NCBI GenBank assembly: GCA_003388505.1
Contig: QQVO01000058.1
Coordinates: forward strand, 50,087-114,086
Direction of reading: 5' to 3'
DNA length: 64,000 bases
Origin: Planctomycetota bacterium
GTDB taxonomy: Bacteria > Planctomycetota > Planctomycetia > Planctomycetales > Planctomycetaceae
The translations under genes were made by a program, and so were the position numbers. The notes under the pieces are model-generated. The model ran no database searches. It was not told the DNA's origin and saw only the letters and a program-made list of their open reading frames with translations. Shown piece after piece: positions 42,441 through 51,948 of the stretch. Positions within the stretch are counted from its first letter, which is position 1, and each line of letters starts with the position of its first letter.

Positions 42441-43475
42441 ATGGTCGTCAATCTCTGCTTGCTCTGTGCTGTTGCCGCCTCAAATGTCTCGGCGGACGAC
42501 TCCCCGCCTGCCGCCCAGGCGACATTTCTCGATCCGGGCGCGCTGATTCACGGCATCTACCCCGGAAAACGCCCAGTGACGGAAGACGACGTGCGTGCTG
42601 AACTGGACGCGCTGCACGAACTCGGGATCGACACGATCGTCATCACCTACGTGGAGTACATCCACAACACGTGGGGCGCGTTTTACGAGTCCTCAATCGA
42701 CGAACTCACCGCACATCCCAACCTGCTGAAATTCGACCTGGTCGACGTCGTCCTCTCCCAAGCCGACAAGAACGATCAACAGGTGCTGCTCGGCATCGGG
42801 CGCGGCGACGATCCGTTCCTGACCTACACCGGCTGCGACGACCCCGACCGTTTGGAGCCCGCCCTCGACCTGGCGAAGAGAGTTATCCGCGAACTGCACG
42901 AGAAGTACGCCACCCGTTACGAGTCATTCGGGGGCTGGTATCTGACCCACGAATGCCGGGACATCGCGTACGCGTCACGCTACTACAATCCGCTGGCCGA
43001 ACTGTGCCACGAGTTGACGCCGGGCAAGCCGGTGATGATCGCCCCGGACGGCGCGCCGAAGGCGGACGCCGATTCAATCGCCGCCTGCAAGGCAGACATC
43101 TTCGCCTATCAGGACGCAGTCGGCGCGGGATTCGTTCCGCCGCCGCAGGAGAAATACTCCTACGATCCGGAAGTGAGGCTGAAAGGACTCGCAGAGGTCT
43201 TCGAGCGATACGCGGCCTGGCACGCCGAGAACCCCGAAAAACGCATCTGGGCGACCGTCGAACTGTGGCAGATGGACGGCCCGGAATACACCGCCGCCTT
43301 TCCCGCCGAGTGGTTCCGCGTCCGCCGGCAGCTTGAAGCAGTCACACCGCACGTCGAGGGGATCATCTTCTACGAATGCGGCGGGTTTCTCGAGTCGCCC
43401 GAGAGCGAGGTCGAATCGGGCGGCCCCGCGGCGGTGCGGCTATTCAACGCGTACCGGGCGTGGTCGCGGGAGTAG
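42441..43475 (+). CDS. Exported DUF4434-like (TIM-barrel) protein
   Basis: This is a 344-residue protein with a cleavable signal peptide (MVVNLCLLCAVAASNVSA). The mature part starts ATFLDPGALIHGIYPGKRPV and continues ELGIDTIVITYVEYIHNTWG, with GIGRGDDPFLTYTGCDD and YLTHECRDIAYASRYYNPLA. The alternating strand/helix pattern and conserved acidic residues are those of DUF4434-type glycoside-hydrolase-like (beta/alpha)8 barrels. Substrate is unknown. It reads away from the PSCyt1 gene and converges with sucD. ATG 42441 is assigned by its signal peptide. Confidence 0.65.
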   Translation: MVVNLCLLCAVAASNVSADDSPPAAQATFLDPGALIHGIYPGKRPVTEDDVRAELDALHELGIDTIVITYVEYIHNTWGAFYESSIDELTAHPNLLKFDLVDVVLSQADKNDQQVLLGIGRGDDPFLTYTGCDDPDRLEPALDLAKRVIRELHEKYATRYESFGGWYLTHECRDIAYASRYYNPLAELCHELTPGKPVMIAPDGAPKADADSIAACKADIFAYQDAVGAGFVPPPQEKYSYDPEVRLKGLAEVFERYAAWHAENPEKRIWATVELWQMDGPEYTAAFPAEWFRVRRQLEAVTPHVEGIIFYECGGFLESPESEVESGGPAAVRLFNAYRAWSRE

Positions 43476-43646
43476 GAGACCAAGCGCCGCCAACGCCCAC
43501 GGGCCGCGTCCCGTCGGTCGCGAGCAACGATGTGGCGCATTCCTCAATCGGATGCTCGTAGCCCTCGTTTCCAAACTTCTGTTCGGGAACGTGCGGAACA
43601 CACTTGGAGCCTGCCAGCAGACGATCCCCGGAAACTCTCACGGGAC

Positions 43647-43670
43647 GTGCCCAAACGGAAGTTTGGGCAC
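43647..43670. terminator. Hairpin with GGAA tetraloop between convergent genes
   Basis: GTGCCCAAAC-GGAA-GTTTGGGCAC is a perfect 10-bp stem with a GNRA-type loop. It lies between the DUF4434-like gene (stop 43475, +) and sucD (stop 43701, -). It may terminate both, though no T-run follows on either strand, so factor-independent termination is unproved. Confidence 0.45.
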
Positions 43671-43700
43671 AAGGTCGAACTGACAGCGTTAACGGCGAGG

Positions 43701-44606
43701 TCACCCCCGCCTCTCCACCGCCCGCTGCACCGCACTCCCCATATCCGCCGGACTCTCCGCCACCTCCACGCCGACCGCCTGCAGCGCCTCGATCTTCTCG
43801 GCCGCCGTGCCGCTTCCCCCGGAGATGATCGCGCCCGCGTGGCCCATCCGCTTGCCGGGAGGCGCGGTCTTGCCGGCGATGAAGGCCGCCGTCGGCTTGG
43901 TGACGTGGTCTTTGATGTATTCCGCGGCGCGAATCTCCGCGTCGCCGCCGATCTCGCCGATCATCAGGATCGCGTCGGTCCCGGGGTCGTTCTCAAACAG
44001 TTCCAGCAGGTCGATGAACGTGGTTCCGATGATTGGATCGCCCCCGATGCCGATCGCCGTCGACTGGCCGAGGCCGACATTGCCCAACTGCCAGGCGGCT
44101 TCGTAGGTGAGCGTGCCGCTCTTGCTGATCAGCCCGACCGTTCCCGGCGTGTGAATGTAGCCGGGCATAATGCCGATCTTGGCGACGCCCGGCGTAATGA
44201 CGCCTGGACAGTTCGGACCGATCAGCCGGCAGCGCGGGTTGTCGTCCAGCACCCGTTTGACGAGCACCATGTCGGTCACCGGGATGCCCTCTGTGATCGC
44301 CACGATCAGTTCGATCCCCGCGTCGGCCGCTTCCAGGATGGCGTCGGCACAGAAGGGCGGCGGAACGAAGACCATCGACGTGTTTGCGCCGGTCTCGTCC
44401 ATCGCCTGCCGGACGGAATCGAACACCGGAAAACCGTCCACGTCGCTGCCCCCCTTGCCGGGCGTCACGCCTCCGACGAGCACCGGTTCGCTGCGACCAC
44501 ATTCATCCGCAGCGTATTCGCGGCACTTCTGACTGTGGAACAACCCGGCCCGGCCGGTGATGCCCTGGGTGATGAAACGGGTTTCAGGAGTGACGAGGAT
44601 CGGCAT
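43701..44606 (-). CDS. sucD: Succinyl-CoA synthetase, alpha subunit
   Basis: This is a 301-residue protein of typical SucD length. It has [20 protein letters not shown] (CoA/nucleotide-binding start), [20 protein letters not shown] and then [20 protein letters not shown], where the His is the phosphorylated catalytic residue. With SucC it converts succinyl-CoA to succinate with substrate-level phosphorylation in the TCA cycle. The usual sucC-sucD adjacency is broken. About 1.7 kb of DUF4058 and MntA/HepT genes lie between them on the same strand. The start ATG is 44606. Confidence 0.97.
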   Translation of the reverse strand: MPILVTPETRFITQGITGRAGLFHSQKCREYAADECGRSEPVLVGGVTPGKGGSDVDGFPVFDSVRQAMDETGANTSMVFVPPPFCADAILEAADAGIELIVAITEGIPVTDMVLVKRVLDDNPRCRLIGPNCPGVITPGVAKIGIMPGYIHTPGTVGLISKSGTLTYEAAWQLGNVGLGQSTAIGIGGDPIIGTTFIDLLELFENDPGTDAILMIGEIGGDAEIRAAEYIKDHVTKPTAAFIAGKTAPPGKRMGHAGAIISGGSGTAAEKIEALQAVGVEVAESPADMGSAVQRAVERRG

Positions 44607-44674
44607 GGGTATTGCGTGGTCGATTCAGAGTGGTCAAGGGCTGTCTTTAGGGGAGCTTTGGAATCCGTTGCTCT

Positions 44675-44875
44675 TCACACGTACGCCTCTCGCGCTTCCG
44701 GCCGGTCCTTGTTTCGCGGGCTCACAAATTCAACGGCGCCGGCAAGCGTGCGCCCTCCCGAGGAGCGAAACACCTGCACTTCGACAACGTCGGCAATCAC
44801 CGGAAGCGAGATGCTCAGTTGAGGTTGTGGGGGCGTCCATTCCTTTGGCGCCGATCGTCGTACCTTCATGTTCAC
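44675..44875 (-). pseudogene. Truncated second copy of a DUF4058 gene
   Basis: The 66-residue frame matches the middle of the adjacent DUF4058 protein: WTPPQPQLSISLPVIADVVE, then VSPRNKDRPEAREAYV against WTPPQPTMSVAF, VSPSNKDRPESRQAFT. It has lost the N-terminal third and stops right after REAYV, so the remaining part is gone. The frame begins with GTG at 44875 overlapping the stop of the full-length gene. It is best read as a decayed tandem duplicate. Confidence 0.8.
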
Positions 44876-45582
44876 GGCGAGACAGCGTGGGGTGTTGGGA
44901 TTCGCAATTGACGGCAGGTTTCACTGTACGTTGCCTGTAAGTCCACAGCCATCATGGGGCCGACGCGCAGCCACAGCGGAAGCGTCGGCAGTGGTTGTTC
45001 CAAAGCGAGCCGTTCCTCCCAGATATGCACTTGCGGGCCATCCTCGTCATTGCGGGTTACCTGAAATGCAGCGGCGTAGAGGAACTGGTCCGCCTGTTCG
45101 AGAGGAACTCGCAGAGCTTGCACGAGTTCCCGGAGCAGGTTCATCCGGCGGGACGTCACAATGTCGACAACGATCAGCCCGGCCCCCTGATTCAGAATCG
45201 AGATGCACTTTGATGTGAACGCCTGCCGCGACTCCGGCCGGTCTTTGTTGGAGGGGCTGACCAGTTCGATCGCTCCCATCAGACTCGGACCGTAACCTGT
45301 GTTGAAAACCTGAATCTCGACAGACTCTTCATCAATGCTGAAGGCCACACTCATCGTGGGTTGCGGAGGCGTCCAATCCGAGATTCGTCCGACACGCTTC
45401 GCCGGTCGCTCCTCGATGACTCCGACATCGACTTCAATTCCGAAAATGACCTCCGGCTGCGCCCACCACCCGTCGGGCAACCGCGCGTTGAGATCGGCGG
45501 CCAGCACGCTCGCCCATTGGGCGTGAAAGCCATGCCAGTCGCGACGGTCCGACAGCGGTGGATGAAAGTGGTCAAGCAGCAT
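44872..45582 (-). CDS. DUF4058 family protein
   Basis: This 236-residue protein has the family's characteristic segments: LLDHFHPPLSDRRDWHGFHA at the start, WTPPQPTMSVAF near residue 70, VEIQVFNTGYGPSLMGAIEL, and VSPSNKDRPESRQAF. The family is common in cyanobacteria and planctomycetes. Its fold resembles PD-(D/E)XK-like proteins in some predictions, but the function is not established. It is the last intact cargo gene before sucD, in the same strand and spacing as the toxin-antitoxin pair. ATG 45582 opens MLLDHFHPPL. Confidence 0.85.
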   Translation of the reverse strand: MLLDHFHPPLSDRRDWHGFHAQWASVLAADLNARLPDGWWAQPEVIFGIEVDVGVIEERPAKRVGRISDWTPPQPTMSVAFSIDEESVEIQVFNTGYGPSLMGAIELVSPSNKDRPESRQAFTSKCISILNQGAGLIVVDIVTSRRMNLLRELVQALRVPLEQADQFLYAAAFQVTRNDEDGPQVHIWEERLALEQPLPTLPLWLRVGPMMAVDLQATYSETCRQLRIPTPHAVSP

Positions 45583-45629
45583 CGTTGCGACTCCACAGCG
45601 CCATCATAGCGGATTCTTTGCGAAAACGC

Positions 45630-45965
45630 TCATTCTTCGTCCGGCAGCAGCGGCGTCAATTGCTGGATCAATACTTCCAGATCGTTCTGCGTCGTTTCCC
45701 AGACAGTTGGAATATCAATGCGCGTGTAATCGTGGATCAACCTGTGGCGCATACCGATGATGAGCTTCCGGGGAATCTCCGGATGGGCGTCACGAAAACC
45801 TGCAGAGACGCGGTTGGCCCCTTCTCCAACGATTTCGAGTTGTTTGACGACCGCTGCCTGATGCAACTCGCTTTGCTCAAACGCCTCCGCATCCATTCCC
45901 TTCACGAATTCTCGTGCACGACGCGCCGCCGCGGTCATGTCGTGGAGATACGCCTCATTCGACAT
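45630..45965 (-). CDS. hepT: HepT-like HEPN-domain toxin (RNase)
   Basis: This 111-residue HEPN protein carries the catalytic RHRLIHDY motif, an exact Rx4HxY. The Tyr in this position is the one AMPylated by the partner nucleotidyltransferase in the MntA-HepT system of Shewanella oneidensis. The remainder is a helical bundle (EAYLHDMTAAARRAREFVKG at the N-terminus). Unmodified HepT cleaves RNA. The ATG 45965 overlaps the stop codon of the upstream mntA-like gene by 11 bp, so the pair is translationally coupled. Confidence 0.9.
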   Translation of the reverse strand: MSNEAYLHDMTAAARRAREFVKGMDAEAFEQSELHQAAVVKQLEIVGEGANRVSAGFRDAHPEIPRKLIIGMRHRLIHDYTRIDIPTVWETTQNDLEVLIQQLTPLLPDEE

Positions 45966-46278
45966 CGATCAGCACCTGCGAATTGTCGAGGATCGCCCGT
46001 CGACGAAAATGGTTTTCGCTCCTCTCAATGGCTCGCTTCTCGACCAGGTCCACCTTGCGGTTCAATAGCTCCGACAGTTCCTCTTCCATCCGGATGACAT
46101 CGAAGATCGTATGCCGCGCGCCGGGTCGAAAAGCGACCAGCACATCCACGTCACTCGCATCGCCGAAGTCGTCTCGCAAGACGGAGCCGAACAGCGACAA
46201 TTCCTGCGCATCCCACTTGCGGCAGAATTGCCGCAGCTTCCCTTGGTCGATCGGAATCCTGTCTGAGACGTCGATCAT
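45955..46278 (-). CDS. mntA: MntA-like minimal nucleotidyltransferase antitoxin
   Basis: This is a 107-residue protein with GSVLRDDFGDASDVDVLVAF, the exact GSx10DxD motif of minimal nucleotidyltransferases. ELSELLNRKVDLVEKRAIER follows in the C-terminal helical part. In characterised MntA-HepT modules, this enzyme adds AMP units to the toxin's Tyr, inactivating it. The gene follows sucC by only a few bases. ATG 46278 and ATG 46281 are both possible: GAGGGG lies directly upstream. Confidence 0.9.
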   Translation of the reverse strand: MIDVSDRIPIDQGKLRQFCRKWDAQELSLFGSVLRDDFGDASDVDVLVAFRPGARHTIFDVIRMEEELSELLNRKVDLVEKRAIERSENHFRRRAILDNSQVLIDVE

Positions 46279-46286
46279 CATGCCCC

Positions 46287-47474
<1,188 letters not shown>

Positions 47475-47601
47475 CGGAAATTCGGTGAGTTCGCGGGTGG
47501 GTGCGGCGGCGTGCCGTCGGCGGAGTGGATGATAACGGCACAGCCGAGGAGGGTCCAACAAGCGCAGAGACCCGGAAACCGTAGCACTCCCCTGCGCACC
47601 C

Positions 47602-47632
47602 GGCGAGCCGCCCGGCGTCAGCCGGCGGATGC
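47602..47632 (-). repeat. Dispersed repeat, copy H
   Basis: On the minus strand it reads gcatccgccggctgacgccg followed by ggcggctcgcc. It lies between sucC and the DUF1559 gene, just outside the latter's stop codon. Confidence 0.75.
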
Positions 47633-48625
47633 TCAGAATTCACCCACAACGACGCCGTCCGCCCGATCGAGCAGATTTCGGTAGATATCGACGTCGATAT
47701 TCTCTGACGCAAATCGGACCGACCCGTCTCCCAGACTGAAATGGCCGCCCCCTTCGTGCCGGCTCTCAAAGCCGCCGACCCACAGCGCGGAGTCACTTAG
47801 TGTCGGTTCATCCAGACGTTCGTCAAAGGTCGCGTGTGCCGCGATGTATTCGGCCCGAGCCTCGTCGTCCGCCGGGTCCGGATCGTTGTAATAGCGGCCC
47901 GTCCCCGGCATGGCGTTGATCGGCACGCCGCCGTTACGCAACGTCGCCTTCGTCCCCGACGCCCAACCGAGATCCTGCGCGGAATGAAGGAATTCGCCCA
48001 CGAACATCGTCTGCGAGATTCCGTCGTGAACGTCCGCGAACCGGACTCTGCTGTTCAGGAACAAAACGCCGTGATTGGTCGTGTCGATCGGCGCCTCCAC
48101 CGGATGGTGCACCCCGGCATAGTTGCACAGCGCGGCCGAGACGTCGTCGGTCCGCGACGAATACAGAGCCGGCGTGTCGCTGGGGCAGACAAGCGGCCGG
48201 ACGAGATGCGACCGCACCTCCGCATGCCCGGCGTCGTAGATGCCCACGTCGGGGTCGATCCGGTGGAATGCGGGCCGTTCGTCGAGGTGCGGGAGCAGAT
48301 GGATGTACCACCCGTGGTGGTAGCCCTGCGGCTGGTTTCTGATGGGGCCGCTCTGGTTGAGCGAACCCGGTGGGAGAACCTCGTGAGCCAGATGATAATT
48401 CTGCAGTGCGAGCCCGATCTGCGCGAGGTTGTTCTTGCACTGCGTCCGCCGAGCCGCTTCGCGCGCCATCTGCACGGCAGGCAGCAATAACGCCATCAGA
48501 ATCGCGACGATGGCAATCACGACGAGCAATTCAATCAGCGTGAAACCTCCGCGTCTGCTGTTCGGCGATGAGTTCGCAAGGGCCGGTTCGCTGGATCTTT
48601 CTCGATTCTCCGTCATACTGTCCAT
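47633..48625 (-). CDS. DUF1559 pseudopilin-like protein (prepilin N-terminus)
   Basis: This is a 330-residue protein. Near the N-terminus is a type IV prepilin signal, [20 protein letters not shown], with cleavage after Gly. Then [20 protein letters not shown] and NYH begin the DUF1559 beta-rich domain. VCPSDTPA and [15 protein letters not shown] near the end are also hallmarks. This family is hugely expanded in planctomycetes and is presumably assembled or retained by type II/IV pilus-like machinery. An orphan ATPase gene lies about 100 bp upstream in the same orientation. The Met at 48625 (or 48616) starts the leader. Confidence 0.88.
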   Translation of the reverse strand: MDSMTENRERSSEPALANSSPNSRRGGFTLIELLVVIAIVAILMALLLPAVQMAREAARRTQCKNNLAQIGLALQNYHLAHEVLPPGSLNQSGPIRNQPQGYHHGWYIHLLPHLDERPAFHRIDPDVGIYDAGHAEVRSHLVRPLVCPSDTPALYSSRTDDVSAALCNYAGVHHPVEAPIDTTNHGVLFLNSRVRFADVHDGISQTMFVGEFLHSAQDLGWASGTKATLRNGGVPINAMPGTGRYYNDPDPADDEARAEYIAAHATFDERLDEPTLSDSALWVGGFESRHEGGGHFSLGDGSVRFASENIDVDIYRNLLDRADGVVVGEF

Positions 48626-48727
48626 ACCAGTCAAAACCTGGGAAACCACCCGCTCTTACGACGACGACGCGGCCCTTGTTGGCGCGGAATAACGGATTCA
48701 AACCGCCGACAAGCCAGCCGTCAACGA

Positions 48728-49957
48728 TCAAGACCCGGCGGTCGTCGAATTCCGCTCCGGACCCAACACACGCCGAACTTCAGCCGGACTGGTGAGACCG
48801 GCCTCGACCATCTCGCAGGCGCGACGCGTGAGCGTCGCCATCCCCTCATCGGAAGCTGCTCTCTCCAGAGCCTGCGCAGCGGCGCGATCGGCGATCGCCC
48901 GGCCGAACTCGGGTGTCTGCGGATCAAGGAATTCCGTCAACAACACGCGGCCCGCGTAGCCGGTCTCGTGACACTCCTGGCATCCCGCCGAGACCCGAAA
49001 CGTTCCAACTTTCAGGCCGAGCCGGTCTTCGTCCCCCTCCCCCGACACAGCGCAGCGACACAGCCGGCGGAGCAGCCGCTGGCTCAGAACGCCCATCAGA
49101 GAACTGCGCAGCAGATAAGGCTCGATCCCGAGGTCGAACAATCGCTCCACCGCTTCGCTCGTACTGCCCGCATGAAACGACGAAAGCACGAGTTGCCCGG
49201 TGAGCGCCGCCTGAAACACCGTCGCGGCCGTGCCCCGATCGCGAATCTCGCCGACCATGATCACGTCCGGGTCTTGCCGCATCAAAGATCGCAGCCCGGT
49301 CGCATAATCGAATCCGGCTGACTCCCGAATCTGAGACTGCGAGACCCCCGGGATCACGGCTTCGACCGGGTCTTCCAGCGTACAAATACTGCGCGCCAGT
49401 TCTGCCCCTCCCATGATCTCACGGAGACACGCGTAAAGCGTCGTTGTCTTGCCGCTGCCGGCCGGCCCGCTCACCAGGATGGCGCCGTTGGTCAGCGTCA
49501 ACAGCCGCCTGAATTCAGCGAGGACGTCTGCCGGAAGACCGAGATCGTCGAGCGCCCGATAACGCCCGGAGCCGATGAACATCCGAACGACTGCCTTTTC
49601 GCCGTGAATCGTCGGAAACGTGCTGACGCGCATTTCAACCGATTCGTCGTCCGTTCGCACCCGTCCCTCCTGGGGGACGTCGCTCTGGTAGGTCAGCAAC
49701 TGCGCCAGCACCTTCAGCCGCGATACGATATTGGAAACCGCGTGATCGAACCGGTACACGTCGTGCAGGACGCCGTCGATTCGCCACAGCATCTGCAGCG
49801 ACCGGCCGCCGTCGGCCGGCAGCAGGTGCACGTCACTCGCTTTCGAGTCACGGGCCAGCGCAAGAATCGCGTCGACCACGCGCGGCGCGTAGCGTTCCTC
49901 CGACCGGGGAATGTCGGAAATCGCGGCTTCAAACAGCTCTTGGTGGCTCCGGGGCAT
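48728..49957 (-). CDS. PilB/GspE-type secretion or pilus ATPase (short, lacking N1 domain)
   Basis: This is a 409-residue AAA+ ATPase. The middle domain (ASDVHLLPADGGRSLQMLWRID) leads into Walker A GPAGSGKTTTLYA, the Asp-box region SICTLEDPVEAVIPGVSQSQ, Walker B DPDVIMVGEIRD, and the His-box LVLSSFHAGSTSEAVERL. A four-cysteine zinc-binding element follows (LCRCA ... CQECHETGYAGR). Typical GspE/PilB carries an N-terminal domain of about 150 residues more, absent here. It may power pseudopilin assembly for the neighbouring DUF1559 protein. The ATG at 49957 opens MPRSHQELFEAAI. Confidence 0.88.
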   Translation of the reverse strand: MPRSHQELFEAAISDIPRSEERYAPRVVDAILALARDSKASDVHLLPADGGRSLQMLWRIDGVLHDVYRFDHAVSNIVSRLKVLAQLLTYQSDVPQEGRVRTDDESVEMRVSTFPTIHGEKAVVRMFIGSGRYRALDDLGLPADVLAEFRRLLTLTNGAILVSGPAGSGKTTTLYACLREIMGGAELARSICTLEDPVEAVIPGVSQSQIRESAGFDYATGLRSLMRQDPDVIMVGEIRDRGTAATVFQAALTGQLVLSSFHAGSTSEAVERLFDLGIEPYLLRSSLMGVLSQRLLRRLCRCAVSGEGDEDRLGLKVGTFRVSAGCQECHETGYAGRVLLTEFLDPQTPEFGRAIADRAAAQALERAASDEGMATLTRRACEMVEAGLTSPAEVRRVLGPERNSTTAGS

Positions 49958-50386
49958 CGATGCTCGTCGAAATCGAGACGCAAGGGATGGAGCGGCACAG
50001 GAACGGCCTCGCCCCCATCGACGAACTCTCGGGGCGGAGCGCTCAGCCGCTGATCCGCCGGGTCAACGGCCCGATTATGGTGTCAAGGCGATGAATTCCG
50101 GGTGTTGAAGTTTGCGGTTTCGGCAAGCCGCGATCCGAGAATTCAGGCCCGAAGGCAATTTCGGCTGCTGCAGAGCCTGTGTCGCCATGTTAAACTGAGA
50201 GAACCGTCAAACGCCTCCCTGATCTGCGGAGCCGCGACCGGTTACGAATCTTCCATCAATTCCGTGTGAACCGTTGGCCCCGATTCGGAGAGGCTTTCGC
50301 GCTCGGCGCAATTCGTGTGAGGATGATACGAATTCTATGGCGTTCTTGATGGAATTGGTCCCTGCACGTCGGAGTAATTCTGAGCC
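49958..50386. other. Intergenic region, 429 bp
   Basis: This divides the divergent ATPase (-) and zinc-ribbon (+) genes, so it should contain two promoters. I see an imperfect ATTCGTGT...ATACGAAT inverted repeat near 50310-50333, but no confident gene, RNA or terminator. Confidence 0.35.
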
Positions 50387-51907
50387 ATGAGCCAGTCAGA
50401 TACGACCAGCAAATCGTCAGCCGCTCCGGCGGGTGAAACACAGGACAACTCCTCCGAGAAGAAATGCCCGGAATGCGGCGAAATGGTGCGGCGCGGCATG
50501 GTCCGTTGCTGGAATTGCGGCGGCTTCATGGACGACGCCGTCCGCGCTCGATACCAGGAATTGCAGGAGAACCCGCCCCCCGCCATCTTCTCCGAGGTTC
50601 CCGAGGGAGAAGTGACGTCCGTCGATGACCCTGCCTCCGACGACGCCGACGATGACGGCTTCGTCCTGAAATCGGCGGCTGCCAAATCCGGCACGGTCAC
50701 CGACCTGGAAGGCGCGGAATCTGTCGAGCAAGGCGCCCAATCCGCAGAATCCGAGACTCCCCACTCGGTCGCCACCGCCGGAGACGTGCTCCTGCAGGCG
50801 GCGCTGCAGGAGCAGGCGGAGAAACTTCAACGCCGCCGTCGACGCCCGGCAATGACCGGAGGAGCGAAGACCCCCGGCGGGTTCATCATCTTCTGCCCCT
50901 ACGGCTGCCGCATCGAGGTCAAAGAGCAGCACCGCGGGATGCAGGGGAAATGCCCGAAATGCCGCGCCAAGTTCCTCGTGCCGATTGATCCGCCGCAGTA
51001 CGTCGAGGTCAAGAAGAAGTCCAGCGCCGCATCCGAAGCCGGTCAGGAGACCCAGTCCGCTTCAATCGTCTGGCTGGACGATCTCCACGTGCACACCGTC
51101 CCACCCGAGAAGCTCAAACTGAAGGCCGACAGCCTGCTGAAGGACTTCGCCGAGTGGGACTTCGGCATTTCAACCAGCGGCATCTGGATGGTCAGCCTGT
51201 CGAAAAAGGCGGGAGGTCTGTTCGGAGGCGGCGGCGCCAAGAAGGAGGACGTTCGCAAAGCCGTGCAGCAGTATCTCAGCACAGGTTCTCCGGAAGGTGA
51301 ATTTCCCGGCGGGGAGAAGGAAACGTTCTCTCCCGAGCAGGTGGCGGAACTGCGCGTGGTGCAACCGGCCGCCTCTCGGGCGACCTCCCTGTTCCACGGG
51401 ATCCCCATTTTCGGCGAAGGCCGAATTGCGATCCAGCTTCCGATGGCTGAAGCCGAAGACGCGCCGCCGCGCTACGTGTCGATGGGAATCCTTCAGTTTC
51501 GCCGCTTCGCGGCCGCTCTGGCCGAGTCGTTCAGTCTTGAGGGCTTCGGCGCGGGCTGCGGCATTCCGCTGGCGGACGAGTTTGAAGAAACGGCCAAATG
51601 CCACTATCTCAATACCCCCGTCCGCGGACTGAAAAACCTTCAGTTCTACCGCGCCGACCCCACGGCGGAACTCGTCCTCGCCGGATGGAAATGCGCCGGC
51701 TGTGGCATGGTTGTCAGCGAAGAGGCACGCCAGAAAGAAAAGCTGGGCGGCAAAGGCGGCAAGGGGATCGCCAAGACGAAATGCCCCAAGTGCAAGCAGA
51801 AGTTCGGCGATCAGCCGCTCTACGCACTGGCTGAGCAGAAGTCGCCGCCCACCATGGAAACCGCGGATGCAGACAATCAGGCGGACTCAAGCGATGACGG
51901 CGCGTAA
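50387..51907 (+). CDS. Hypothetical protein with multiple zinc ribbons
   Basis: This is a 506-residue cytosolic protein with three Cys-rich modules: KCPECGEMVRRGMVRCWNCG near residues 27-45, then FCPYGCRIEV...GKCPKCRAKF at about 170-200, and CAGCGMVVSEEA...KCPKCKQKF near 440-480. Each is a CxxC-(x)n-CxxC zinc-ribbon pair. The middle 200 residues contain a conserved-looking fold (IVWLDDLHVHTVPPEKLK). No enzymatic signature is recognised. It may be a regulator or an RNA/ribosome-associated protein. The neighbours do not clarify this. ATG 50387 opens MSQSDTTSKSS. Confidence 0.65.
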   Translation: MSQSDTTSKSSAAPAGETQDNSSEKKCPECGEMVRRGMVRCWNCGGFMDDAVRARYQELQENPPPAIFSEVPEGEVTSVDDPASDDADDDGFVLKSAAAKSGTVTDLEGAESVEQGAQSAESETPHSVATAGDVLLQAALQEQAEKLQRRRRRPAMTGGAKTPGGFIIFCPYGCRIEVKEQHRGMQGKCPKCRAKFLVPIDPPQYVEVKKKSSAASEAGQETQSASIVWLDDLHVHTVPPEKLKLKADSLLKDFAEWDFGISTSGIWMVSLSKKAGGLFGGGGAKKEDVRKAVQQYLSTGSPEGEFPGGEKETFSPEQVAELRVVQPAASRATSLFHGIPIFGEGRIAIQLPMAEAEDAPPRYVSMGILQFRRFAAALAESFSLEGFGAGCGIPLADEFEETAKCHYLNTPVRGLKNLQFYRADPTAELVLAGWKCAGCGMVVSEEARQKEKLGGKGGKGIAKTKCPKCKQKFGDQPLYALAEQKSPPTMETADADNQADSSDDGA

Positions 51908-51948
51908 CCGCCGCATCGCCTGAACCCAGATTCGGGCGTCTCCCGCCG

